Below, piece by piece: positions 49,579 through 58,171 of a stretch of 64,000 nucleotides of DNA. This stretch comes from Streptomyces niveus (GTDB lineage Bacteria > Actinomycetota > Actinomycetes > Streptomycetales > Streptomycetaceae), in assembly GCF_002009175.1 (NCBI RefSeq), contig NZ_CP018047.1, positions 4,774,001-4,838,000 on the forward strand, read 5' to 3'. Below the pieces are notes generated by a model. That model did no database searches, was not told where the DNA came from, and saw nothing but the letters and a program-made list of their open reading frames with translations. The first letter of the stretch is position 1. The number at the start of each line of letters is the position of its first letter. The translations under genes were made by a program, and so were the position numbers.

Positions 49579-50441
49579 GGGAGTACGTCGCCCGTCACGA
49601 CAAGATCACCGGTCGGATCGCGGCGGACGGCATCACCTTCACCGTCGTCGCGGACGAGGGGCGCACCGGAGAGGTCCTGGCGCTGTGGCGGTCACTGACG
49701 GCCGACGACCGGGTGGCCGACGCCGACATCAAAGACGTGCCCTGGAAAGGAGTAACCGACCGCTGGCGGATCGAGGTCACCGCGGTCGATGCCACCGGCG
49801 CGTTGGCGGTGTTCAAGGACATGTACGCCAAGGGCGACCGGCACCGGCCACTCTCCGGCGCGATTGTCCTCACGGTCAGAGGGGGGCTCTTCGTGGAGAC
49901 CGCCTTCAACGACGTTTACCCCGCCGAGGCGATCGTCGCGTACGAGGCGGTGCTCGCCCAGTACCCGGTCGTCAGCGCGACTCCGCGACGCGATGCCGTG
50001 TCCGGATCCGGATCGGCGGTGAGCATCGTTGTGGCGGAGGGCGTGGATCGCGGCTGGAGGGCTTGTGGGGCAAACGACCGTCACACTCAGCGACCGGGCC
50101 GGGCTAATGTTCCCGTCGTACGGGGCGGGCACCGAATTCGGCGGGCGCGCACGACCTCACTTTTCGCTTTCTCACCCATGCGTCCGGGCGGCCGGCATGG
50201 GCAGGGCCATCCCGGATCAGATCCGAGACGAGCGATCCTGCCTGCACAGATGACCGGTGAACGTCATGAGTTCACGCTGCATCAGTCGCACCGCAGTCCG
50301 GTCTTGCAGGCGATTGGGAATCCGCCCGAAAATCGGAAGGCAGTCCTGAATCGTTGCCTCATCACCACAAACAGGGATACGAAATGCGACACACGGGGCG
50401 TAACAAGAGGATTGCGAGCGCAGCGGCGCTGGGCGCACTGA
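49575..50441 (+). CDS. Lipoprotein-like body, coupled to the preceding frame
   Basis: The first ~157 residues look like a soluble two-domain protein (MREYVARHDKITGRIAADGI, LWRSLTADDRVADADIKDVP, and FVETAFNDVYPAEAIVAYEA). They lack a signal peptide of their own, which fits the idea that the signal is in the frame at 49444. I recognise no family. From about 50050 the frame runs on through repeat B copy 2 and into the start of the DUF4333 gene, where the residues look non-coding. The natural end was probably near 50050 and has been lost. Confidence 0.45.
   Translation: MREYVARHDKITGRIAADGITFTVVADEGRTGEVLALWRSLTADDRVADADIKDVPWKGVTDRWRIEVTAVDATGALAVFKDMYAKGDRHRPLSGAIVLTVRGGLFVETAFNDVYPAEAIVAYEAVLAQYPVVSATPRRDAVSGSGSAVSIVVAEGVDRGWRACGANDRHTQRPGRANVPVVRGGHRIRRARTTSLFAFSPMRPGGRHGQGHPGSDPRRAILPAQMTGERHEFTLHQSHRSPVLQAIGNPPENRKAVLNRCLITTNRDTKCDTRGVTRGLRAQRRWAH
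50061..50133 (+). repeat. Promoter-like repeat B, copy 2
   Basis: This is the second copy of the block at 48673-48745, here with TAATGT (50105-50110) where copy 1 has TTACCG. It lies about 250 bases before the DUF4333 lipoprotein gene. From 50134 to 50383 I see no other structure. Confidence 0.7.
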
Positions 50442-50860
50442 CGGTGCTTCTCGCCACCGGATGCTCCTTCAGCATTGGCGACGCGGAGAAGAAGAGTGAG
50501 CCGACGGCCGGTGAGAGCGCGGCCGCCGTCGAGGAGCAACCGACGGCCGAGGAGCAGCCGACGGCCGAAGAGCAGCCGGGCGGTGACGATCCCGCGGCGC
50601 CCGAGAACACGGGCGTCAGCGAGGAGGGGGCCGTCCACAAGGCCCGAGTCGCGCAGACGATCTCCGACAAGCTCGCCGCGGACACCGGCAAGCGCCCCGA
50701 CAGGCTCACCTGCCCCGAGCACCTCCCGGCCCGGGTCGGTGCCACGATCAACTGCGAGCTCACCGACGGCAGCGACACCCTCGATGTCACCGTCACCGCC
50801 ATCTCGGTCAACGGCAAACAGGTCAATTACAACTTCAAGGTCAACAACAGCGTCGGTTGA
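50384..50860 (+). CDS. DUF4333-domain lipoprotein
   Basis: The 158-residue protein has a lipoprotein signal (KRIASAAALGALTVLLATGC, lipobox LATGC) and a Glu/Gln/Pro-rich linker with the repeat EEQPTA (about 55-75). A C-terminal DUF4333 domain follows, with RPDRLTCPEHLPARVGATIN and CELTDGSDTLDVTVTAISVN. It would be anchored to the outer face of the membrane. Function unknown. AGGGA lies before ATG 50384. Confidence 0.85.
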   Translation: MRHTGRNKRIASAAALGALTVLLATGCSFSIGDAEKKSEPTAGESAAAVEEQPTAEEQPTAEEQPGGDDPAAPENTGVSEEGAVHKARVAQTISDKLAADTGKRPDRLTCPEHLPARVGATINCELTDGSDTLDVTVTAISVNGKQVNYNFKVNNSVG

Positions 50861-51079
50861 ACGCAGACCCCTCGGTCGGAGATCGGGTGGTCCGCTGTAC
50901 TTCGGTGGCATCAATTCGCCGGGCAATCGCCCCGGCAGATGGCGGAGCCGGCACGGACAGGAGGCGCGGTGGGGTCCGGCCGCCTCGGACTCCGCCGGCC
51001 CGGCGGACCGCCCCCGCACCCCACACCCCGCTCCGACTACCCTGGGACTTCGATCCATCCGTCCCGTAGCAGGAGTGAA

Positions 51080-52903
51080 ATGGCCGTCAATCTGGTCAAT
51101 GTCGAGGCAGTCACCAAGGTGTACGGCACCCGGGCGCTGCTCGACGGGGTCTCCCTCGGGGTGTCCGAAGGGGACCGGATCGGGGTCGTCGGGCGGAACG
51201 GGGACGGGAAGACCACCCTCATCCGGATGCTCGCCAAGCTGGAGGAGGCCGACACCGGGCGGGTCACGCACAACGGCGGACTCCGGCTCGGCGTGCTCAC
51301 GCAGCACGATTCGCTCGACCCCGCGGCCACCGTCCGGCACGAGGTCATCGGAGACCTCGCCGATCACGAGTGGGCCGGCAACGCCAAGATCCGCGACGTC
51401 CTCACCGGGCTCTTCGGCGGGCTCGACATGGCCGGGTTCCCGCAGGGGCTCGACACCGTCATCGGGCCGCTGTCCGGTGGCGAGCGGCGCCGGATCGCCC
51501 TCGCGAAGCTGCTCATCGCCGAGCAGGACGTGATCATCCTCGACGAACCCACCAACCACCTCGACGTCGAGGGCATCTCCTGGCTCGCCAGGCATCTGCG
51601 GGAGCGCCGCTCCGCGCTCGTCGTCGTGACCCACGACCGGTGGTTCCTGGACCAGGTCTGTACGCGAATGTGGGACGTGCAGCGCGGCGCGGTGCACGAG
51701 TACGAGGGCGGCTACTCCGACTACGTCTTCGCCCGCGCCGAGCGCGAGCGCATCGCCGCCACCGAGGAGTCCAAGCGGCAGAACCTGGTGCGCAAGGAGC
51801 TGGCGTGGCTGCGGCGCGGCCCGCCGGCCCGTACCTCCAAGCCGCGTTACCGCATCGAGGCCGCCAACGAACTGATCGCGGACGTACCGCCGCCCCGTGA
51901 CAACTCGGCGCTGATGAAGTTCGCCAACGCCCGCCTCGGCAAGACGGTCTTCGACCTGGAGGACGTGACCGTCCAGGCCGGGCCCAAGGTGCTGCTCAGG
52001 CATCTGACCTGGCAGCTCGGCCCCGGCGACCGGATCGGTCTCGTCGGCGTCAACGGCGCGGGCAAGACCTCCCTCCTGCGCGCGCTCGCCGAGGCGGCCC
52101 GTACGCAGGGCGATGTGCAGCCCGAGGCCGGGAAGGTGATCGTCGGGCGGACCGTCAAGCTGGCGTACCTGTCGCAGGAGGTCGGTGAACTCAAGCCCAC
52201 CTTGCGGGTGCTGGAAGCCGTGTCGCAGGTGCGCGACCGGGTCGACCTCGGCAAGGGGCGGGAGATGACCGCCGGACAGCTCTGCGAGCAGTTCGGCTTC
52301 GGCAAGGACAAGCAGTGGACGCCCGTCGGTGATCTCTCCGGCGGCGAGCGGCGCAGGCTCCAGATCCTGCGGCTGCTGATGGACGAGCCCAACGTGCTGT
52401 TCCTGGACGAGCCGACGAACGACCTCGACATCGAGACGCTCACCCAGCTCGAAGACCTCCTCGACGGCTGGCCCGGCTCGATGGTCGTCATCAGCCACGA
52501 CCGGTTCTTCATCGAGCGGACGACGGACAAGGTGTACGCGCTCCTCGGCGACGCCGCCCTGCGCCATCTGCCGCGCGGTATCGACGAGTACCTGGAACGG
52601 CGCCGCAAGGTCGTGGAGTCGGCGCCCGCACCGGCGCGCTCCGGTGCCGGGAGCGGTGCGCCGGCCGCCCCGGCCGCACCCGCCGCGTCCGCGAAGGACA
52701 ACCGCGCCGCGAAGAAGGAACTCCAGCGGATCGAGCGGCAGCTCGACAAGATGTCGACGCGCGAGACCACGCTTCACGGACAGATCGCCGAAAGCGCCAC
52801 GGACTTCGACAAGGTGGCCGAACTCGACAGCGAGCTGCGTGAACTCGTCGCGCAGCGCGACGAGTTGGAGATGCGCTGGATGGAGCTCGCCGAGGACGCG
52901 TAG
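51080..52903 (+). CDS. ABC-F family ATPase (Uup/EttA-like)
   Basis: The 607-residue soluble protein has two ABC domains: Walker A GRNGDGKTT (38-46) with LSGGERRRIALAKLL, then GVNGAGKTS with LSGGERRRLQILRLL. A linker lies between them, and a C-terminal coiled coil rich in Lys/Glu follows (KKELQRIERQLDKMSTRETT). This is the Uup-like form of ABC-F proteins, which act on ribosomes and are not transporters. AGGAG is five bases before ATG 51080. It is monocistronic. Confidence 0.93.
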   Translation: MAVNLVNVEAVTKVYGTRALLDGVSLGVSEGDRIGVVGRNGDGKTTLIRMLAKLEEADTGRVTHNGGLRLGVLTQHDSLDPAATVRHEVIGDLADHEWAGNAKIRDVLTGLFGGLDMAGFPQGLDTVIGPLSGGERRRIALAKLLIAEQDVIILDEPTNHLDVEGISWLARHLRERRSALVVVTHDRWFLDQVCTRMWDVQRGAVHEYEGGYSDYVFARAERERIAATEESKRQNLVRKELAWLRRGPPARTSKPRYRIEAANELIADVPPPRDNSALMKFANARLGKTVFDLEDVTVQAGPKVLLRHLTWQLGPGDRIGLVGVNGAGKTSLLRALAEAARTQGDVQPEAGKVIVGRTVKLAYLSQEVGELKPTLRVLEAVSQVRDRVDLGKGREMTAGQLCEQFGFGKDKQWTPVGDLSGGERRRLQILRLLMDEPNVLFLDEPTNDLDIETLTQLEDLLDGWPGSMVVISHDRFFIERTTDKVYALLGDAALRHLPRGIDEYLERRRKVVESAPAPARSGAGSGAPAAPAAPAASAKDNRAAKKELQRIERQLDKMSTRETTLHGQIAESATDFDKVAELDSELRELVAQRDELEMRWMELAEDA

Positions 52904-53161
52904 AGGTCCGGCACAGACCTCGTAACAACCGCATCACGGGCCGGTCCTCCCTTGGGAACAGGGGAGTACCGGCCCCTCCCGTACAAGGGTGCGAGTGATA
53001 CAAAGAAGGCCCGCTCGACTGACGTGACACTGCGGATTCCCAAGCCCGAATCGCTCCGTTCCGCCGGCACCGGCTGCCATTTCGACAGCCGGTCTTCCCG
53101 CCGCCGGAACAGCGGGGGAGACCGACCGGACGAAGGACCGTACGACAAGGGGGAAGCGCTG

Positions 53162-54955
53162 ATGACCCAGCCGCCCAGCCAGCCACCGCCGCCGGGCCAG
53201 CAGCCGGGCCAACAGCCGGGATACGGGTACCCGCAGGGACCGCCGCAGGGGCAGCCCGGCTACGGCTACCCGCAGACGCCGCCCGTCCCCGGCCAGCCGC
53301 CGACCCAGCCGGGTCCGTACAACCAGCCCGGCCCGTACGGCCAGCAGACGGGCCAGCCCGGCCCGTACGGTCAGCCCGGCCCCTACAACCAGCCGGGACC
53401 GTACGGCCAGCAGGCCAACCCGTACGGCGGTGGCGGCGGTTACCCGCCCCAGCAGTACCCCGGCGCCCCCACGCCGCCCCCCGGCGGCAACGGCGGCGGC
53501 AGCTTCTTCAAGCGCAAGCCCGGCGTCGTGATCGCCGCGGCCGTCGCGGGTCTGCTCTTCATCGGCGGCGGCACCTGGTTCTTCGTCAGCGGTGACGACG
53601 GCGGCGGCAAGAAGAGCGTCAGCAAGAAGGACGACGACGCCAAGCCCGACGGCAACGGCTCGGACGACGAGCCCGACAACGGTGACGGCACCGGCGGCGG
53701 GCGCGAGGCGCAGGACGACCTAAACGCCGGGCGCAAGGACGGCGAGTCGAAGATCCTGTGGCTCCAGAAGAACGACGTCGACCTGCCGAAGAACGGCGCC
53801 GACGTGTACGGCCCGTGGTTCGCCGGCGACATCGTCGTCAAGGCCATGTACAAGAAGGTCGTCGGGTACGGCGCCGCGGACGGCAAGCAGAAGTGGAGCC
53901 TCACCCTGCCCGCCGAGATGTGCGCGGCGCCCACGATGTCCACGGCCGACGGCAAGATCGTCCTCGGGATCAAGGACGGAGTCACGGAGAAGTCCGACTG
54001 CGCCGTTCTCCAGCAGGTCGACCTCAAGACCGGCAAGGGCGGCTGGAAGCAGACCCTCAAGCAGCAGGGCAACTTCGACTTCCTCTCCGACATCACGCTC
54101 GCCATCAACGGCGACACCGTCACCGCGGCCCGCACCGGTCACGCCAACGCCTTCCGGATGAGCGACGGCAAGGTGCTCTTCGACGAGGTGGCCGGCGACT
54201 GCCAGCCCGACGCGATCTCCAGCGGCACCAGGATGATCGCCGCCGAGTCGTGCCCCGGCGGTGACATAGACAAGCAGCAGAACCAGGTTCAGGAGCTCGA
54301 CCCGGTCACCGGCAAGGCCAAGTGGACGTACAAGCTCAAGACCAACTGGGAACTCGACAAGGTCTATTCGAGTGATCCGATCGTCCTGTCGCTGACCGAG
54401 CCCGACAAGAAGTCCTGGGCCATCGTCGCGCTCAACGACAACGGCACCGTGCGCTCCCAGATCGACGGCGGCAAGGACAAGTTCCAGCCCAAGTGCGGCG
54501 GAGGCTTCATCGTCTTCGGCGCCAACCTGGACGGCTGCATCGGTGTCGCCGCCGACGCGAGCACCTTCTACATGGCGACGCAGCCCAGCGAGACCGGCTC
54601 GTCCGGCACCAACGAGGTCATCGCCTTCAGCCTCGACACCGGCAAGGCCAAGTGGCGCGCCAAGGCCCCGGCCGAGCGCGTCATGACGCCGCTGCGGATG
54701 GAGGGCGCGAACGTGCTCCTCTACTTCGAGCCCTCGTACGACAAGGGCGGCGCCGTCGCGACCCTGGCGCCCACCGGAGGCGCCCCCAAGGTGCTGCTCA
54801 AGAACCCGCAGTCCACCTCCCAGATCGAGAGCTCGTTCTACGACACCGAACTGGACTACGTGGACGGGCGGTTCTACGTGACCAGCAGCCGGGTCAGCGC
54901 CAGTGACGACAAGGCCGAGATGGAGACGAAGACCATGATGGCCTTCGGCAAGTGA
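53162..54955 (+). CDS. Membrane-anchored beta-propeller (PQQ-like) protein 1
   Basis: The 597-residue protein has a Pro/Gln/Gly/Tyr-rich cytoplasmic start (about 1-115, e.g. [19 protein letters not shown]), one membrane helix (about 121-141) and a Gly/Asp/Lys-rich stalk. An external eight-bladed PQQ-like propeller follows, with strands such as VVGYGAADGKQKWSLTLPAE and NEVIAFSLDTGKAKWRAKAP. No PQQ-binding residues are obvious, and such domains often serve as scaffolds. A 15-bp imperfect palindrome (about 52951-52987) lies upstream. It is followed by a paralogue 64 bases downstream. Confidence 0.85.
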   Translation: MTQPPSQPPPPGQQPGQQPGYGYPQGPPQGQPGYGYPQTPPVPGQPPTQPGPYNQPGPYGQQTGQPGPYGQPGPYNQPGPYGQQANPYGGGGGYPPQQYPGAPTPPPGGNGGGSFFKRKPGVVIAAAVAGLLFIGGGTWFFVSGDDGGGKKSVSKKDDDAKPDGNGSDDEPDNGDGTGGGREAQDDLNAGRKDGESKILWLQKNDVDLPKNGADVYGPWFAGDIVVKAMYKKVVGYGAADGKQKWSLTLPAEMCAAPTMSTADGKIVLGIKDGVTEKSDCAVLQQVDLKTGKGGWKQTLKQQGNFDFLSDITLAINGDTVTAARTGHANAFRMSDGKVLFDEVAGDCQPDAISSGTRMIAAESCPGGDIDKQQNQVQELDPVTGKAKWTYKLKTNWELDKVYSSDPIVLSLTEPDKKSWAIVALNDNGTVRSQIDGGKDKFQPKCGGGFIVFGANLDGCIGVAADASTFYMATQPSETGSSGTNEVIAFSLDTGKAKWRAKAPAERVMTPLRMEGANVLLYFEPSYDKGGAVATLAPTGGAPKVLLKNPQSTSQIESSFYDTELDYVDGRFYVTSSRVSASDDKAEMETKTMMAFGK

Positions 54956-55019
54956 CACACTCCGTGTCTCTCCGACTCCGCTCCGTACGCATACTCATCC
55001 CCTTTGAGGTAAGCACGCC

Positions 55020-56849
55020 ATGACCCAGCCACCCCAGCCGCCCAACGAGCCCCCGCAGGGAGGGTTCGGCAAGCCGCAGGAGCCGCCGGCCGGGGGCTTC
55101 GGCGCACCGACCGAGCCGCCTCCCGGCGGATTCGGCGCGCCGACGCCGCCGCCCGAGCAGCCCGGCTACGGCTATCCGCAGACGCCCCCCGGCCAGCCCG
55201 GTCAGCCGCAGTACGGCTACCCGCAGCAGGGCCAGTACCCGCAGCAGCCGCCGACGCAGCCCATGGGGCAGCCGCAGTACGGGTATCCGCAGCAGGGCCA
55301 GCCCCAGTACGGCTACCCGCAGCAGCCGGGCCAGCCGTACAACCAGCCGGGTCCGGGCGGTCCCGGCGCACCCGGCGGTCCCGGTGCGCCCGGCGGCAAG
55401 AAGGTCAGCACGCAGGCGCAGATCATCATCGCCGCTGTCGTCGCCGTCGTCCTGATCGTCGGCGGTGGCGTGTACTTCGCCTCCGGCGGCGACGACAAGG
55501 ACGACCAGGCCAAGACGTCCGACACCAAGGGCGGCGACAAGGACGGCGGGAACGAGAAGTCCCTCGGCGGCGGCACGGAGAAGCCCCCGGGGAACAACAA
55601 GTCGAAGGTCGCCTTCCAGCTGCCGCAGCCCAAGGTCGGCGACATCACCGATGTCTCCGGCTCGTGGCTCACCGACAAGGCGTACGTCAAGACCGGCGTG
55701 AACCAGATCGTCGGCTACGAGGCGGACACCGGCAAGCAGCTCTGGACCATCCCGCTGCCCGGCCAGGTCTGCGCCGCCTCGCGCCACACCACCGAGGACA
55801 ACAAGACCGCCGTCGTCTTCGCCGCGAGCAAGCCGACCGCCAAGGAGAAGTACGTCTCCTGCACCGAGGTCGGCGCCATCGACCTCGACAAGGGCGCCCT
55901 GCTGTGGACCGAGTCGGTCACGGGAGGCAACTCCGGTGACGACAAGGCCGCCTTCCGGGAGGTCACCCTCAGCGGCAAGACCGTCGCCGTCGGCGGCACC
56001 GACGGCGGCGCGGCCTTCGACCTCACCACCGGCGACAACCTGTGGAAGCCCGACGTCAACGCCGAGGGCTGCTACGACATGGGTTACGGCGGCGGCCCCG
56101 CCCTCGTCGCGGCCCGCAAGTGCGGCTCGTACGACGACCCGACGGTGACGATCGAGACGGTGAAGCCGACCGACGGAACGCCGATCTCCAAGTTCAAGAT
56201 GCCCGCGGGCGTCGAGTACGTCTCCGTCGTCTCCACCAAGCCGCTCGTCGTCGCGGCCGACGTCGGCGACACCGCCGGTGACGGCAGCGGCATCTCGGAC
56301 TTCTTCTCCATCGACGAGAAGACCGGCAAGCTGCGCGCCAAGATCCCCGTGGACGCGGACAAGTACGCGGGCCGGTGCGGTTCCACCGAGGTGGAGCAGT
56401 GCTCCAAGCTCGCCGTCGGCAACGACAGGATCTACGTGCCGACCGAGGAGCACGAAGGCACCGGCGACGAGTACGGCCAGACCAACGAGATCGTCTCCTT
56501 CGACCTCGCGACCGGCAAGGCCACGAGCGACCGGGCCGACGCGGGCGAGCGTTACGCGATGTACCCGCTGCGCATGGACGGGTCGAACATCATCGCGTAC
56601 AAGTGGCCCCCGTACGACAAGGGCGGACAGATCGTCTCCATCGACGGCGGCACGTTCAAGGAGACGGTTCTCATGGAGAACCCCTCCGAGGAGTCCGTCC
56701 GTGAGGCGGAGACCAGCTTCTCGCTGGACGGCGCGGAGATCCGGTTCGGCGGCGGCCGGATGTACACCTCGGAGACGCTGATCAGCGAGCCGAGCGAGTA
56801 CAGCAAGGACCGCAAGGAGTACCTCGTGGTGGCGTTCACCACGAACTAG
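55020..56849 (+). CDS. Membrane-anchored beta-propeller (PQQ-like) protein 2
   Basis: The 609-residue protein repeats the layout of protein 1: a Pro/Gln/Tyr-rich start with [11 protein letters not shown] repeats, a membrane helix (about 140-160), a charged linker and a PQQ-like propeller ([40 protein letters not shown]). Two adjoining copies of the same form probably arose by tandem duplication and may form a complex. Function unknown. ATG 55020 lies eight bases after GAGGTAAG. An 18-bp hairpin follows. Confidence 0.85.
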   Translation: MTQPPQPPNEPPQGGFGKPQEPPAGGFGAPTEPPPGGFGAPTPPPEQPGYGYPQTPPGQPGQPQYGYPQQGQYPQQPPTQPMGQPQYGYPQQGQPQYGYPQQPGQPYNQPGPGGPGAPGGPGAPGGKKVSTQAQIIIAAVVAVVLIVGGGVYFASGGDDKDDQAKTSDTKGGDKDGGNEKSLGGGTEKPPGNNKSKVAFQLPQPKVGDITDVSGSWLTDKAYVKTGVNQIVGYEADTGKQLWTIPLPGQVCAASRHTTEDNKTAVVFAASKPTAKEKYVSCTEVGAIDLDKGALLWTESVTGGNSGDDKAAFREVTLSGKTVAVGGTDGGAAFDLTTGDNLWKPDVNAEGCYDMGYGGGPALVAARKCGSYDDPTVTIETVKPTDGTPISKFKMPAGVEYVSVVSTKPLVVAADVGDTAGDGSGISDFFSIDEKTGKLRAKIPVDADKYAGRCGSTEVEQCSKLAVGNDRIYVPTEEHEGTGDEYGQTNEIVSFDLATGKATSDRADAGERYAMYPLRMDGSNIIAYKWPPYDKGGQIVSIDGGTFKETVLMENPSEESVREAETSFSLDGAEIRFGGGRMYTSETLISEPSEYSKDRKEYLVVAFTTN

Positions 56850-56900
56850 CGCAGTGAGCACAGGAGTTCACCGGGTGCGCCCGGTGGGCCGTTCGTCCTC

Positions 56901-56940
56901 GATCGCCGGGCGGGCCGCACACGCGGCCCGCCCGGCGATC
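56901..56940 (+). terminator. 18-bp inverted repeat terminator
   Basis: gatcgccgggcgggccgc (56901-56918) and its exact complement (56923-56940) enclose the 4-base loop acac after the propeller genes. It belongs to the interspersed family described at 28841. Confidence 0.9.
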
Positions 56941-57081
56941 ACGTTCGCCCTCTGAATCGCGGCGAATTCGACAAGTGGGCGTCTTCTTACCCGTATGGGG
57001 GCGCGCGGCCGGGGCCGAGCGTGTAGCTTGCCGGGTCAGGGGGGCCGGGGGGCCCTGGGCCTGGGGGGATGGGATTGCTCG

Positions 57082-57750
57082 ATGGGCATACGGCTCATGG
57101 TGGTTGACGACCACCGACTACTCGCCGAGGCGCTCGCCTCGGCCCTGAAACTGCGCGGGCACCGGGTGCTCGCCGCCGCCGCGCCCACGGCCGGCGCCGC
57201 CGAACTGGTCGTGAGCAGGGCGCCCGAGGTGTGCCTCATGGGGACGGCGGCACCCGCCGGTCCCGGCGCCTTCGACCCGATCGTCCGGATCCGGCGCGAG
57301 CGTCCGCAGGTGGCGGTCGTGGTCCTGGGACCGGTGCCGAGTCCGCGCGGCATCGCCGCGGCGTTCGCGGCCGGGGCGTGCGGATACGTACGGCACGACG
57401 AACGCATCGAGGGCGTGGAGCGGGCCATCGTGAAGGCGCGGGCGGGTGACGCGGCCGTGGCGCCGGGGCTGTTGCAGGGGGCGTTCACCGAACTGCTGAA
57501 CCCGGTGGCCCAGCCGGACGACGAGGGGCAGCGGCTGCTGCGGATGCTCACACCGCGCGAGGTCGAGGTGCTGGTGCGGGTCGCCGAGGGTGAGGACACG
57601 CGGCTGATCGCCGCCGGTATGGGGATCGCGCCGAGCACCGCCCGTACCCATGTGCAGCGGGTGCTGATGAAGCTGGGGGTCGGCTCCCGGCTGGAGGCCG
57701 CGGCGCTGGCCGCGCGGACGGGGCTGCTGGACCGGGCCATGAACGAGTGA
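57082..57750 (+). CDS. Atypical LuxR/NarL-type response regulator
   Basis: The 222-residue protein has a receiver domain (1-120) and a LuxR-type HTH (about 158-215: LTPREVEVLVRVAEGEDTRL, then STARTHVQRVLMKLG). The acidic pair is present (VVDDHRLLAEAL), but the phospho-acceptor site reads VCLMGTAAP, with Gly54 where Asp is expected. The late lysine is also replaced (CGYVRHDE). It should not be phosphorylated in the usual way and may respond to a ligand, like other atypical Streptomyces regulators. It stands beside the gal region. ATG 57082 is the best start. Confidence 0.88.
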   Translation: MGIRLMVVDDHRLLAEALASALKLRGHRVLAAAAPTAGAAELVVSRAPEVCLMGTAAPAGPGAFDPIVRIRRERPQVAVVVLGPVPSPRGIAAAFAAGACGYVRHDERIEGVERAIVKARAGDAAVAPGLLQGAFTELLNPVAQPDDEGQRLLRMLTPREVEVLVRVAEGEDTRLIAAGMGIAPSTARTHVQRVLMKLGVGSRLEAAALAARTGLLDRAMNE

Positions 57751-57790
57751 TCGCCGGAGCGGCCGCGCAGAGGCGGCCGGTCCGGCGATC
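57749..57790. terminator. Inverted repeat between convergent genes
   Basis: gatcgccgga (57749-57758) pairs with tccggcgatc (57781-57790), and inner ggccgc with gcggcc. A gatc tetranucleotide run follows. It separates the LuxR-type gene from the small membrane protein gene. Confidence 0.75.
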
Positions 57791-57818
57791 GATCGATCGA
57801 TCGGGGCGGGCGCGGCGG

Positions 57819-58151
57819 TTACTTCCCGGCGCCGGGCGCTTCGGGCGTGCCCGCTTCGTCCGTCGCGTCCGCCTCGTCCGTCGCGGTCGGCGGCGGTATC
57901 TCCGTCGGGCGCAGCTTCATCCAGCCCAGGAAGAACAGGCCGAGTGCCAGCATCGCCAGCCCCGTCCAGAGGTTGATGTTGACGCCCTCGGCCTTCTCCA
58001 TGTCCGCGTCGGAGACGAAGACACCGGCGACGGTGACGATCACCCCGTACAGCGTGAACAGGCCGCCGATGATGAGCCGGATGTCGAACAGGCGGGCCGC
58101 CGTGGCGGACCTGCCTTCCAGTTCGGAGACTTCTTTGTGCAGGTCGGACAT
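57819..58151 (-). CDS. Small membrane protein linked to the sodium symporter
   Basis: The 110-residue protein has two transmembrane helices (about 25-48 and 62-82) between a charged N-terminus (MSDLHKEVSELEGRSATAAR) and an acidic Thr/Pro/Ala tail. It starts 20 bases after the symporter stop on the same strand. Small two-helix partners of SSS transporters are common, so it may stabilise the symporter. I know no name for this family. Confidence 0.75.
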   Translation of the reverse strand: MSDLHKEVSELEGRSATAARLFDIRLIIGGLFTLYGVIVTVAGVFVSDADMEKAEGVNINLWTGLAMLALGLFFLGWMKLRPTEIPPPTATDEADATDEAGTPEAPGAGK

Positions 58152-58171
58152 GAGAGTGTGCCTCCGATCGG

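Noticed and set aside
50282..52777. Very long reverse-strand frame opposite the ABC-F gene
   Set aside because: High GC leaves long open antisense frames. The forward strand has clear Walker and signature motifs; the reverse has only low-complexity Arg/Gly/Leu sequence.
54894..56861. 655-codon reverse-strand frame opposite propeller protein 2
   Set aside because: Antisense shadow of a gene with clear domains; repetitive Arg/Leu/Gly residues and no recognisable fold.
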